Shown here piece after piece: positions 45,863-54,091 of a stretch of 64,000 bases of DNA. The stretch is from Kriegella aquimaris. GTDB lineage: Bacteria; Bacteroidota; Bacteroidia; Flavobacteriales; Flavobacteriaceae. The notes below the pieces were generated by a model. The model saw nothing but the letters and a program-made list of their open reading frames with translations, was not told where the DNA came from and searched no databases. The stretch covers positions 496,001 through 560,000 of the forward strand of contig NZ_FNGV01000002.1 of NCBI RefSeq assembly GCF_900103215.1. The letters are read 5' to 3'. Position 1 is the first letter of the stretch. Each line of letters opens with the position of its first letter. A program made the translations under genes and the position numbers.

Positions 45863-46810
45863 TTAAAGTTTATCTGCATCCGACAAAATCTTCTTTAAGA
45901 CTACTTGAGCGGCGTAAGTTCGATTGTTTGCCTGTTCGATAACCAATGATTGTGCACTGTCGAGCACGGCATCTTCCACAACTACATTTCTACGTACCGG
46001 CAGGCAGTGCATGAATTTGGCATGACCCAATTTCGATTTGGTCATCATCCATTTTGCATCTTGATTTAAGACTTGTCCGTAATCGGAGTAGCTACTCCAG
46101 TTTTTCACGTAGACAAAATCGGCATTTTCTAATGCTTTATTTTGATCATATTCGATTTGAACATCTTTGGTTATTCTTTTGTCTAGATCGTAACCTTCGG
46201 GATGTGTGATTACAAAATCGGCATTTTGACGTTGCATCATTTCTACAAAAGAATTGGCTACGGCATGTGGTAAAGCCTTTGGGTGTGGAGCCCAAGAAAG
46301 AACTACTTTAGGTTTTGATTTTGTATTTTGTTCACTCAGGGTAATGGCATCGGCCAAAGCCTGCAATGGGTGGCCTACTGAACTTTCCATATTAACAACG
46401 GGTACGGAGGCATATTTTTTAAAACCGTTGAGTACCAATTCAGCTTCGTCTTTTTCTTTGTCTGCCAACGATGCAAAAGCCCTGATGGCTATGACATCAC
46501 AATATTGGGAGATTACTTGTGCAGCCTCTTTTATATGTTCAGAGGTGCCTTGGTCCATAATGGTACCATCTTCATATTCGAGAGCCCAACCCTCGCTTCC
46601 AAAATTCATTACAATAACTTCCATGCCTAAATTCATGGCAGCTTTTTGGGTGCTCAATCGGGTGCGCAAACTGTTATTAAAAAATAATAAACCAATGGTT
46701 TTTCCCTTGCCTAGCGATTCAAATTGTCTTGGTTCGGTTTTTATGGCTCTGGCTTCCTCGACCCATTCTGGAAGGGAATCTATATCGTTAATGGCGAAGT
46801 AATGTTTCAT
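45863..46810 (-). CDS. argF': N-succinylornithine carbamoyltransferase (argF')
   Basis: The 315-residue transcarbamylase transfers carbamoyl phosphate to an N-acylated ornithine. The carbamoyl phosphate site 'NNSLRTRLSTQKAAMNLGM' replaces the classic STRT form and defines the argF' family. 'KFMHCLPVRRNVVVEDAVLD' provides the HCLP motif. Residue 90 in 'MDQGTSEH' is Ser. The published N-acetylornithine enzyme has Glu at the equivalent place and the Bacteroides N-succinyl enzyme has Pro; Ser, Pro or Val swaps the former to succinyl substrates. So N-succinylornithine is predicted. It follows proB by 27 bases. Confidence 0.93.
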   Translation of the reverse strand: MKHYFAINDIDSLPEWVEEARAIKTEPRQFESLGKGKTIGLLFFNNSLRTRLSTQKAAMNLGMEVIVMNFGSEGWALEYEDGTIMDQGTSEHIKEAAQVISQYCDVIAIRAFASLADKEKDEAELVLNGFKKYASVPVVNMESSVGHPLQALADAITLSEQNTKSKPKVVLSWAPHPKALPHAVANSFVEMMQRQNADFVITHPEGYDLDKRITKDVQIEYDQNKALENADFVYVKNWSSYSDYGQVLNQDAKWMMTKSKLGHAKFMHCLPVRRNVVVEDAVLDSAQSLVIEQANNRTYAAQVVLKKILSDADKL

Positions 46811-46837
46811 GCTTAAAAAATGTAAATTATTTGTCGG

Positions 46838-47602
46838 CTATTTTTTTATTCTGGTGTGGTTGCCAATATCATTGAGGGCATTGACTAGAAAATTATCCTT
46901 TAATCCATTGACGATCCAGGTTTCGATTCCTGCTTTTTGGGCAATGGTAGCAGCTTCTATTTTCGATTGCATTCCGCCGGTACCGTGCGATGATTTGGAA
47001 CTGCTGATTTCCTGTAACAAACTTTCGAGCCCCGTAACTGTAGCTATCGTCTTTGGGTCATCATTTTCTATGGAAACCTTAGTGTAAATACCATCGGTGT
47101 TCGTGGCTACGACAAGAAGATCAACCTCTAACAAAGCCGCAGTAAGGGCCGCTAGTTTATCGTTGTCTCCAAATTGAATTTCGTCGGCAGCGACGGTGTC
47201 ATTTTCGTTGATGATGGGTATTACGTTATTGGCCACCAAAACGTTGATCGTGTTCTTGATGTTTGCCTTGGCAATAGGATTTTCAAAATCGGAATACGAA
47301 AGAAGACATTGCGAGGTGAATAGGCCAAGTTCCCTGAAATTTTCTTGATAAATTCGCATCAAATGCGGTTGACCTATGGCGGCCAGCGCCTGTTTCATAT
47401 TGATTTCGGCACCATTATGCTCCAATTTTACAAACTGTTTGGCAGCTGCAATGGCTCCGGAACTAACGATTATAATTTCATAGTTCTCTTTAAGGGCGGC
47501 AATTTGTCGGCCGATATCCTCTATCTTTCCTCTAGAAATCTGATCTGTTTCCTTGGTCAGTGTATTGGATCCAATTTTTAAGAGTATTTTCTTTTTTTGC
47601 AT
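46838..47602 (-). CDS. proB: Glutamate 5-kinase, short form
   Basis: The 254-residue amino acid kinase starts proline synthesis by phosphorylating glutamate. 'LLKIGSNTLTKE', 'IIIVSSGAIAAAKQF', 'IINENDTVAADEIQFGDND' and 'HGTGGMQSKIEAATIAQKAG' are family landmarks. It ends after the kinase domain and lacks the C-terminal PUA domain of the 367-residue E. coli enzyme, so feedback control and assembly may differ. It follows proA by 72 bases and leads into argF'. Confidence 0.95.
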   Translation of the reverse strand: MQKKKILLKIGSNTLTKETDQISRGKIEDIGRQIAALKENYEIIIVSSGAIAAAKQFVKLEHNGAEINMKQALAAIGQPHLMRIYQENFRELGLFTSQCLLSYSDFENPIAKANIKNTINVLVANNVIPIINENDTVAADEIQFGDNDKLAALTAALLEVDLLVVATNTDGIYTKVSIENDDPKTIATVTGLESLLQEISSSKSSHGTGGMQSKIEAATIAQKAGIETWIVNGLKDNFLVNALNDIGNHTRIKK

Positions 47603-47674
47603 TTTTTTATTGTTTTGACCTGCTATTTTTGAAACCTTGCAGATCAGAAATCGGCCGGAACAGCTTTTTTGGGA

Positions 47675-48871
47675 TTATCTTATTTGTCCGTTCCCTTTCA
47701 CATACCATTTATTGGTCACTAGATGCTGTAGGCCGATTGGCCCTCTTTGATGTAATTTATCAGTACTTATGGCGAGTTCTCCTCCCAAACCAAATTGACC
47801 TCCATCGGTAAAGCGCGTCGATGCGTTGTGATATACCGCGGCAGTATCGACATTATTCATAAAGGAATCGGCGATTTCTTCGTTATTTGTAATAATGGAT
47901 GCGGAATGCCCTCCTCCATAACGATTTATTTTGGCTACGGTTTCCTCGAGATCTTTTACTCCCCCCAAAACGATTTTGTAGTCTAGAAATTCCTCGAACC
48001 AAACCGCCTCATCGGTAATTTCGGAAGTGCCTTCAAAACCAGAAACTCCCGAATCTACCAAAATTTCAACATCACTTTCCTTTAATTTGGAAATGAGTTG
48101 TCGTGTGAATTTTTCTTTATCAGGAAGGTTGTCGTCGATTAAAACCTTATCCAAAGCATTACATGCCGATATTTTGGTTGTCTTGCCGTTGATGATGATA
48201 TCTAACGCCATTTCTTGATCGGCGTCTTTATCAACAAAGACAAAATTATTACCGCGGCCGCTTACGATTACCGGACAGGTAGCGTGTTGCTTTACAAAAG
48301 CAATCAACCTTTCTCCGCCTCGCGGAACTATTAAATCGATTTTTTGATCAGGTTTTTCCAAATAGGCTTGTGTCTGTTTTCTATCAAATTGTAAATAGGT
48401 AACCCAGTCGTTGGATATCTGGTTTTCCGATAGGGCCCGGTGCCATAATTTCACTAAGGCCAAATTGCTCTGTAGCGATTCTTTACCTCCCTTTAGTAAT
48501 ATTTTGTTCCCAGATTTAAAGGCAATCCCGGCTGCTTCGATGGTAACATCGGGGCGAGATTCGTAAATAATCAAAACAGTGCCAAAGGGTGCCGTTTTAT
48601 TACTCACCCTCATACCGTTCTCATGGGTAAATTGAAACCGCTCCACCCCCAATGGGTCTTCTTGCTTGGCCAAGTGAAATAATGATTCGATCATACCTTC
48701 AATTTTGGTGTCGTTTACGACCAACCGATCACGCATGGCAATATCTTCACCATTGTAAGCGTCCATATCTTTTTTATTGGCCGCTAAAATTGCCGTTCTT
48801 TCTGCGTCTACCAATTGTGCCATGGTCTGGAGTACGGCATTTCGTTGTGCAATATTTAAAAATAAACTCAT
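47675..48871 (-). CDS. proA: Glutamate-5-semialdehyde dehydrogenase
   Basis: The 398-residue NADPH-dependent enzyme reduces glutamyl 5-phosphate to glutamate semialdehyde. It shows 'MRVSNKTAPFGTVLIIYESR', 'ILLKGGKESLQSN', the nucleophilic Cys in 'KISACNALDKVLID' and 'TDGGQFGLGGELAISTDKLH'. The length and motifs are normal. Its start overlaps the argD stop by four bases, so argD and proA are translationally coupled and the product is probably handed to the same ornithine/proline branch point. Confidence 0.96.
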   Translation of the reverse strand: MSLFLNIAQRNAVLQTMAQLVDAERTAILAANKKDMDAYNGEDIAMRDRLVVNDTKIEGMIESLFHLAKQEDPLGVERFQFTHENGMRVSNKTAPFGTVLIIYESRPDVTIEAAGIAFKSGNKILLKGGKESLQSNLALVKLWHRALSENQISNDWVTYLQFDRKQTQAYLEKPDQKIDLIVPRGGERLIAFVKQHATCPVIVSGRGNNFVFVDKDADQEMALDIIINGKTTKISACNALDKVLIDDNLPDKEKFTRQLISKLKESDVEILVDSGVSGFEGTSEITDEAVWFEEFLDYKIVLGGVKDLEETVAKINRYGGGHSASIITNNEEIADSFMNNVDTAAVYHNASTRFTDGGQFGLGGELAISTDKLHQRGPIGLQHLVTNKWYVKGNGQIR

Positions 48872-50052
48872 GACAATTCTTTTTGTAAAGCTTCGAAGAA
48901 AGTATCTAAATGGGCTTCGGTAATATTAAGTGCCGGTAAAAACCGGAGCACTTTTTTGTCCTTTGCCCCTCCCGTAAAAATATGCTGATTATGAATTAAA
49001 CGTTTTCTTAAATCGGCCACTTCAAAATCAAATTCAAGTCCGAGCATCAAACCCCTACCCTTTACACGTTTTACTTGGGGAATTTCGGCGGCCCTCTTTT
49101 TAAATCGTTCGCCTAATTTTGTGGCGTTTTCGAGAAGCTGTTCTTTTTCTATCACTTCCAAAACTGCTATTGTAGCCGCACAAGCCAAATGGTTGCCACC
49201 AAACGTAGTTCCTAACATACCGTAAACGGCTTTTATGCTTTCATGAATCAAAACGCCCCCTACCGGAAAGCCGTTGCCCATACCTTTGGCAATGGTGATG
49301 ATATCGGGTTTGATGCCATGATGTTGGAACGCAAAGAATTTTCCACTTCGACCAAATCCGCATTGTACTTCATCTGCAATAAGGAGTACCCCGTGGGCTT
49401 TACATTGCTCCGCAACCCTTTGGTAGAATGCGGTTGAAGGTTCGTCTAATCCGCCGACACCTTGAATGGTCTCTATGATAACGGCACAAACATCCCCTTT
49501 TTCAATTTCGTTTTGAAAAGCTTCCTCATCATTGAACGACAAAAAGGTAACCTTTTGTTGTTTGTTGATAGGCGCGTTGATGTTCGCGTTATCAGTGACG
49601 GCGACTGCTGCCGATGTTCTGCCGTGAAAACCATTTTTAAATGCGATTACCCGCGATTTCCCCGTCTGGAATGATGCTAGTTTCAATGCATTTTCATTGG
49701 CTTCGGCCCCTGAATTGCACAGAAAAAGGTTGTAGTCTTCACAATCGGAAAGTTGACCCAGTTTTTCCGCCAATTCCACTTGCAACGGATTCTGTATTGA
49801 ATTACTGTAAAACCCAATGCGATCCAATTGATCTTTTAGTTGTTTTATGTAATGTGGATGCGAATGTCCGATGGAAATTACGGCATGACCACCATAAAAA
49901 TCGAGATACTCTTTGCCTTGGTCATCGGTGACCACGATTCCTTTTGCGGAAACGGGAGTAACATCATATAATGGGTATACATCAAATGGTTTCATTGTTG
50001 CTTTTTGTTTTATTTCCGCTGAGACGGAAATCGTTTCGTTATTGTTGGACAT
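48868..50052 (-). CDS. argD: N-acyl-ornithine aminotransferase (class III PLP)
   Basis: The 394-residue aminotransferase converts N-acyl-glutamate semialdehyde to N-acyl-ornithine with glutamate. PLP motifs are 'FCNSGAEANENALKLA'-type ('LFLCNSGAEANENALKLA'), 'LLIADEVQCGFGRSGKFF' and the Schiff-base Lys in 'ITIAKGMGNGFPVGG'. It sits between proC and proA in the arginine/proline operon. Ornithine delta-aminotransferase, a close relative, is a less likely alternative because the gene order matches arginine synthesis. Succinyl use is inferred from argF'. Confidence 0.93.
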   Translation of the reverse strand: MSNNNETISVSAEIKQKATMKPFDVYPLYDVTPVSAKGIVVTDDQGKEYLDFYGGHAVISIGHSHPHYIKQLKDQLDRIGFYSNSIQNPLQVELAEKLGQLSDCEDYNLFLCNSGAEANENALKLASFQTGKSRVIAFKNGFHGRTSAAVAVTDNANINAPINKQQKVTFLSFNDEEAFQNEIEKGDVCAVIIETIQGVGGLDEPSTAFYQRVAEQCKAHGVLLIADEVQCGFGRSGKFFAFQHHGIKPDIITIAKGMGNGFPVGGVLIHESIKAVYGMLGTTFGGNHLACAATIAVLEVIEKEQLLENATKLGERFKKRAAEIPQVKRVKGRGLMLGLEFDFEVADLRKRLIHNQHIFTGGAKDKKVLRFLPALNITEAHLDTFFEALQKELS

Positions 50053-50058
50053 CAGTTG

Positions 50059-50856
50059 CTAATTTTTGTCTTTAAACTCACTTATCTTATCGAACGAGGC
50101 TACGATCCCACGTATAAGGGAAGAGCTCAAACCTTGGTGTTCCATTTCATTTAGCCCTTGAATGGTGCATCCCATAGGGGTGGTCACACGATCGATTTCC
50201 TCTTCGGGGTGATTCCCTGATTCGATTAGTAAGCCAGCAGCGCCTTCACAGGTGTGCATAGCGAGTTCTTGCGCTTCTTTGGCATCAAAGCCTAATTGTA
50301 TGGCTCCTTGGGTCGTGGCACGTATTAAACGCATCCAAAAGGCGATGCCACTAGCACAAATGACAGTAGCCCCCTGCATTTGTTCCTCAGGAATTTCCAT
50401 AGTGTGGCCCATACGGTCAAAAATGGCTTTGGCGAGCTGGACTTTCTTTTTACCTTTTTCGTTGCTACAGATACAGGTCATCGATTTTCCAACAGAAATC
50501 GCTGTATTGGGCATACTTCGTATGATGAATACATCCTCGCCTAGAATATTCTCCATTTTATTAATACCGAAACCGGTAATAACAGAAATGACCACATGCT
50601 TTTCGGTAAGTAGATCTTTCAAATCGTTCAGCAACTTTTCAATATGCCCGGGTTGAACGGCGAAAATCAAAATATCGGAATTTTGCACTGCTTCCCGGTT
50701 ATCGGAGGTTACAGTGACGTTACCATATTTCTCGTATTCTTTAATGTCCGCTGTATTTCGTTTGGTCAGGTACATCGTAGTGGCCCCACTGGTATTCAAA
50801 ATACCTTTGGCAATGGAGAGTCCCAGATTTCCGGTTCCTATGATGGCTATTTTCAT
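50059..50856 (-). CDS. proC: Pyrroline-5-carboxylate reductase
   Basis: The 265-residue NAD(P)H-dependent enzyme makes the last step of proline synthesis. The Rossmann loop 'AIIGTGNLGLSIAKGI', 'IFAVQPGHIEKLL', 'IRSMPNTAISVGKSM' and the C-terminal helical 'HPEEEIDRVTTPMGCTIQGL' are standard for ProC. It ends six bases before argD and is separated from argC by a 148-base gap that holds a two-hairpin repeat. Confidence 0.95.
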   Translation of the reverse strand: MKIAIIGTGNLGLSIAKGILNTSGATTMYLTKRNTADIKEYEKYGNVTVTSDNREAVQNSDILIFAVQPGHIEKLLNDLKDLLTEKHVVISVITGFGINKMENILGEDVFIIRSMPNTAISVGKSMTCICSNEKGKKKVQLAKAIFDRMGHTMEIPEEQMQGATVICASGIAFWMRLIRATTQGAIQLGFDAKEAQELAMHTCEGAAGLLIESGNHPEEEIDRVTTPMGCTIQGLNEMEHQGLSSSLIRGIVASFDKISEFKDKN

Positions 50857-50927
50857 TTTTTTAGGCTATTTATATACTATTTCTGTCAATATGGGAACTT
50901 TTCAAATTTATATGTATTTGGGTATCA

Positions 50928-50978
50928 AACCCTTCGTCCTCCGCTATCGGACACCTCCCATTCATTAAAGGGAGGAGC
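50928..50978. repeat. Two-hairpin interspersed repeat, copy 1
   Basis: A 51-base element between argC and proC contains a short stem (gtcc 50936-50939 with ggac 50949-50952) and a perfect 6-bp stem (cctccc 50954-50959 with gggagg 50970-50975). The words cgtcct, ggacacctccc and aaagggaggagc recur at 55536-55591. It lies within the arginine operon. Confidence 0.6.
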
Positions 50979-51004
50979 TTTTTCTGTTCAATTTCAACGG
51001 ATTC

Positions 51005-51979
51005 TTAAAAAACTCCGGCTTTTAATCGTAGTCCGGCACTTTCTTCGAATCCGAACATCAAATTCATATTCTGAACGGCCTGGCCCGAGGCACCTTTCAA
51101 TAGGTTGTCGGCAGCCGAGGTAATGAGTAGGGTGTCATTATGTTTATGTAAATGAACATGGCACTGATTGGTATTTACCACTTGTTTTAGATTGATAGGC
51201 TCGTCGGCCACATGTGTAAACGCGGCATCGGCATAAAAATCTTTATACAATGAAATGGCGTCGGCTTCACTTCCTTCATAATGGGTATATGCCGTTGCCA
51301 GTATGCCTCTAGGAAAATTACCTCGGTTGGGTAGAAAGAAAAGTTCACCCACATTTTGTTGTAATGACCCCAAGCTTTCACCAATTTCACCCAAATGTTG
51401 GTGGGTGAAAGGTTTATACCACGATACATTGTTATTTCGCCAACTGAAATGCGAGGTAGCTGACGGACTAACGCCCGCCCCTGTACTTCCGGTAATGGCA
51501 TTGACGTGAATGGGGTTGTCTAATTTTCCAGCTTTGGCCAACGGCAGCAATGCCAACTGTATGGTTGTGGCAAAACAACCGGGGTTCGCTATATTATCCG
51601 CATTTTGTATTTCCGATTTTCGAAGTTCAGGCAGCCCATAGACGAATGTTCTGCCGTTGCAGACTGCATCCTCCTTTAATCGGAAATCGTTACTCAGGTC
51701 AATTATTTTGGTGGCTTTTGAAAAATCATTTTCATTCAAAAACTTCGTAGAATTACCATGACCCAGACAAAGAAAGACTACATCAACATCAGGATTGATG
51801 CTACCTGTAAACTCTATCTCGCTCTGACCCAATAAGTCAGGGTGCGCCGTGGTCACTTTTTTTCCGGCCCTTGTCGTACTGTACACAAAATCGATTTCGG
51901 CTTGAGGGTGGTGCAAAAGAATTCGAATCAACTCCCCGCCTGTGTATCCTGAACCACCAATTATTCCGGCTTTAATCAT
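51005..51979 (-). CDS. argC: N-acyl-gamma-glutamyl-phosphate reductase
   Basis: The 324-residue NADPH-dependent enzyme has 'GIIGGSGYTGGELIRIL' at the start, the nucleophilic Cys in 'NPGCFATTIQLALLPLAKAG' and 'ITGSTGAGVSPSATSH'. It reduces the product of argB to the semialdehyde used by argD. Its start overlaps the argG stop by eight bases. A 148-base gap to proC contains an interspersed repeat, which may shape mRNA stability. Confidence 0.96.
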   Translation of the reverse strand: MIKAGIIGGSGYTGGELIRILLHHPQAEIDFVYSTTRAGKKVTTAHPDLLGQSEIEFTGSINPDVDVVFLCLGHGNSTKFLNENDFSKATKIIDLSNDFRLKEDAVCNGRTFVYGLPELRKSEIQNADNIANPGCFATTIQLALLPLAKAGKLDNPIHVNAITGSTGAGVSPSATSHFSWRNNNVSWYKPFTHQHLGEIGESLGSLQQNVGELFFLPNRGNFPRGILATAYTHYEGSEADAISLYKDFYADAAFTHVADEPINLKQVVNTNQCHVHLHKHNDTLLITSAADNLLKGASGQAVQNMNLMFGFEESAGLRLKAGVF

Positions 51980-53159
51980 TGTTGTGGTTTACATGGTTGT
52001 ATATTTTTCCTGAATTGGAAAGTATTTTAATAAAACCTTTGGCGTCATCGGCTGTCCAACCCTTATTTATTTCACCATAACTTCCAAAGGAAGCATTCAT
52101 CAAATCGTGTTTCGATGAAATACCATTAAGTTCAAATCTATAAGGGTGTAGACCTACAAAAACATCGCCTGAAACATTCTTTTGGGTGTCGGTCAAAAAT
52201 GCTTCTATGTTACGCATTACCTCATCCAAATAATTGCCTTCGTGTAACAGCATGCCATAGAAATTGCCTTGTTGCTCTTTTTGATATTGTTGCCATTTGC
52301 TCAAGGTGTGTTTTTCCAGCAAGTGGTGTGCCTTTATGATAATCAGCGAGGCTGGAGCTTCAAAACCGACCCTGCCCTTTATGCCAATGATGGTGTCACC
52401 TACATGAATGTCACGACCAATAGCATATTTTGAGGCCAAGGCATCCAATTTTACGATATTGTTTACCGGGCTATCTTTTTTACCGTCGATTGCAATGAGT
52501 TCTCCTTTTTCAAAAGTCAATTTTATTTCCTTCGAATTATTCTCTTGTAACTGGCTTGGATAAGCTGAAGCTGGCAAGGGCTTTTCGGAAGTCAACGTCT
52601 CTTCACCGCCAACGGAGGTTCCCCAAAGTCCGCGGTTGATAGAATATTTGGCTTTTTCCCAAGAATAATCAACACCTTTCGTTTTAAGGTATTCGATTTC
52701 AGCCTCCCGCGATAGTTTATTATCCCTTATGGGAGTTATGATTTCGATTTCAGGCGCGATGATTTGAAAAATCATATCAAATCGAACTTGGTCGTTACCG
52801 GCACCTGTACTGCCATGCGCGATATGCGAGGCTCCTATTTTTTTTGCGTAGTTTACGATTTCGATGGCCTGAACGATTCGCTCGGCACTTACCGATAGGG
52901 GGTAGGTGTTGTTTTTTAGTACGTTACCGAAAATCAAGTATTTCACTACCTTGTCGTAGAAGTACTGTATGGCATCAATCGAGGTATACGAAGTGGCGCC
53001 CAATTGTAAGGCTTTTTCTTTGATTTCGGCAATTTCTTCTTCTGAGAATCCTCCTGTATTTACACTTACGGCATGTACTTCGAATCCTTTTTCTTCTGAT
53101 AGGTATTTGGCACAATATGAGGTGTCCAATCCGCCACTATAGGCTAAAACTAATTTCAT
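51972..53159 (-). CDS. argG: Argininosuccinate synthase
   Basis: The 395-residue ATP-PPase joins citrulline and aspartate. The PP-loop 'LAYSGGLDTSYCAKYL' lies at residues 4-19, followed by 'HGSTGAGNDQVRFDM' and 'WGTSVGGEETLTSEKPLPAS'. The length is normal. It is the first conventional arginine gene, 97 bases after the GNAT gene, and overlaps argC by eight bases. A degenerate hairpin repeat lies in the gap upstream. Confidence 0.97.
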   Translation of the reverse strand: MKLVLAYSGGLDTSYCAKYLSEEKGFEVHAVSVNTGGFSEEEIAEIKEKALQLGATSYTSIDAIQYFYDKVVKYLIFGNVLKNNTYPLSVSAERIVQAIEIVNYAKKIGASHIAHGSTGAGNDQVRFDMIFQIIAPEIEIITPIRDNKLSREAEIEYLKTKGVDYSWEKAKYSINRGLWGTSVGGEETLTSEKPLPASAYPSQLQENNSKEIKLTFEKGELIAIDGKKDSPVNNIVKLDALASKYAIGRDIHVGDTIIGIKGRVGFEAPASLIIIKAHHLLEKHTLSKWQQYQKEQQGNFYGMLLHEGNYLDEVMRNIEAFLTDTQKNVSGDVFVGLHPYRFELNGISSKHDLMNASFGSYGEINKGWTADDAKGFIKILSNSGKIYNHVNHNND

Positions 53160-53215
53160 AATTTAGGTTCTTTCCTTCCCGCATGAGCGAGAATTTTTAA
53201 TTTACTATTCGATTT

Positions 53216-53248
53216 GCAAACTTCCTTCTTTTGCAAGGAGGGAGGTGA
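53216..53248. repeat. Degenerate copy of the two-hairpin repeat (inverted)
   Basis: The reverse strand reads acctccct, a short spacer with gcaaaag, then aaggaag, resembling the second hairpin of the other copies but with several changes. It lies between the GNAT gene and argG. Homology is plausible but weak. Confidence 0.3.
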
Positions 53249-53256
53249 TATTCTAT

Positions 53257-53874
53257 TTATTTTGTTTTCTTTTTGAGGAACAAACTTTCCTTGATACTTT
53301 TTAATCGTTGAAAGGCCTTGCTGTTTACTTTTCTTTCTTCCACCTTTTTTTTGGTGGCCGAATCGTAAAGCATACCTGTGCACAGGCACATTTTTCGCTC
53401 GGTACGGGTCAAGATGTCGAAATTCTTGCAGGTTTGACAACCTTTCCAAAATTCGGGGTCATCGGTAAGTTCGGAAAAAGTAACAGGTTTGTAGCCTAGT
53501 TCATAGTTCATCTTCATCACGGCAAGACCCGTGGTGATACCAAATATTTTGGCATCGGGGAACTTGCTTCTAGATAGTTCGAATACCTTGCTCTTAATTT
53601 TTTTTGCCAACCCTTGGTTTCGGTAATCAGGATGTACGATAAGCCCTGAGTTGGCTACAAAATTTTTGTTGCCCCACACTTCAATATAGCAGAAACCGGC
53701 AAACTTCTCGCCATCTAAAGCGATAACGGCATTACCGTTAGATAGTCTCTTTTGAATGTACTCGGGAGTTCGTTTAGCAATTCCTGTGCCTCGTACCTGC
53801 GCAGATTCCGTAATCGTATCGGATATTATCTTCGCGTACTTAAAATGTGATTCGTTGGCAATGCTTATTTCCAT
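53257..53874 (-). CDS. GNAT acyltransferase, likely N-acylglutamate synthase
   Basis: The first enzyme gene of the operon encodes 205 residues from the ATG at 53874; an open extension to 53946 looks non-coding. GNAT elements are 'AVIALDGEKFAGFCYIEV', 'NSGLIVHPDYRNQGLAKKIK' (acyl-CoA loop) and 'ITTGLAVMKMNYELGYKPV'. A Cys-rich end ('FWKGCQTCKNFD', 'KMCLCTGMLY') may bind metal. The cluster has no canonical argA or argJ, and a similar GNAT protein (BT3761 of B. thetaiotaomicron, from memory) was genetically linked to this step. So it probably makes N-acetyl- or N-succinylglutamate. The acyl donor is inferred. Confidence 0.82.
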   Translation of the reverse strand: MEISIANESHFKYAKIISDTITESAQVRGTGIAKRTPEYIQKRLSNGNAVIALDGEKFAGFCYIEVWGNKNFVANSGLIVHPDYRNQGLAKKIKSKVFELSRSKFPDAKIFGITTGLAVMKMNYELGYKPVTFSELTDDPEFWKGCQTCKNFDILTRTERKMCLCTGMLYDSATKKKVEERKVNSKAFQRLKSIKESLFLKKKTK

Positions 53875-53961
53875 TGCGTAATGGTTTAAAAAATAGAATG
53901 AAAAATATTTGTTGGATTCTGCAGGAATGGACTCACCTATTCCCATACTAAATGTTCACCC

Positions 53962-54045
53962 TTACGGGCGACGGCGAACAGGAACAAAAGGACGGGTCGG
54001 AAAAGACATCCAAGGCGTAGAATTAATATGTGCTTTTGTTTTCAT
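53962..54045 (-). CDS. Putative arginine leader peptide (attenuator)
   Basis: A 27-codon frame starts 8 bases after a perfect minus-strand -7 box and ends 88 bases before the GNAT start. Four of 27 residues are Arg (18, 24, 25, 26), and the frame ends V-R-R-R-P-stop with codons CGC CGT CGC. The second Val and two Arg codons overlap the 5' arm of an 8-bp hairpin (53973-53980 with 53953-53960, one G-U pair). Stalling at Arg codons during arginine shortage would open the hairpin. No clean intrinsic terminator follows, so the output could be translational. Whether it is translated is not shown by the sequence. Confidence 0.6.
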   Translation of the reverse strand: MKTKAHINSTPWMSFPTRPFVPVRRRP

Positions 54046-54052
54046 TGCGGCT

Positions 54053-54060
54053 CAAATGTA
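54053..54060 (-). promoter_or_regulatory. -7 promoter element of the arginine operon
   Basis: On the minus strand the sequence is TACATTTG, a perfect TAnnTTTG. It puts the transcript start about at 54046-54048, so the leader frame at 54045 would be nearly leaderless. The -33 region is poor. It lies after the stop of the upstream GT-C gene. Confidence 0.6.
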
Positions 54061-54091
54061 CAAATTAAATTGAAAAGAGAAGTTTTTGGCT

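Noticed and set aside
46254-46802. 182-codon plus-strand open frame opposite argF'
   Set aside because: It is an antisense shadow of a clearly conserved gene, with no recognisable domain or promoter.
50644-51123. 159-codon plus-strand open frame spanning the proC-argC gap
   Set aside because: It crosses two conserved genes on the other strand and the hairpin repeat; composition is not coding-like.
53156-53449. 97-codon minus-strand open frame over the GNAT 3' end
   Set aside because: It lies in a different frame over the conserved Cys-rich part of the GNAT gene and has no family-like sequence.
53924-53943. Hairpin after the arginine leader frame as an intrinsic terminator
   Set aside because: On the minus-strand RNA it has only five clean pairs plus one after an A-C mismatch, and no U-tract follows directly.
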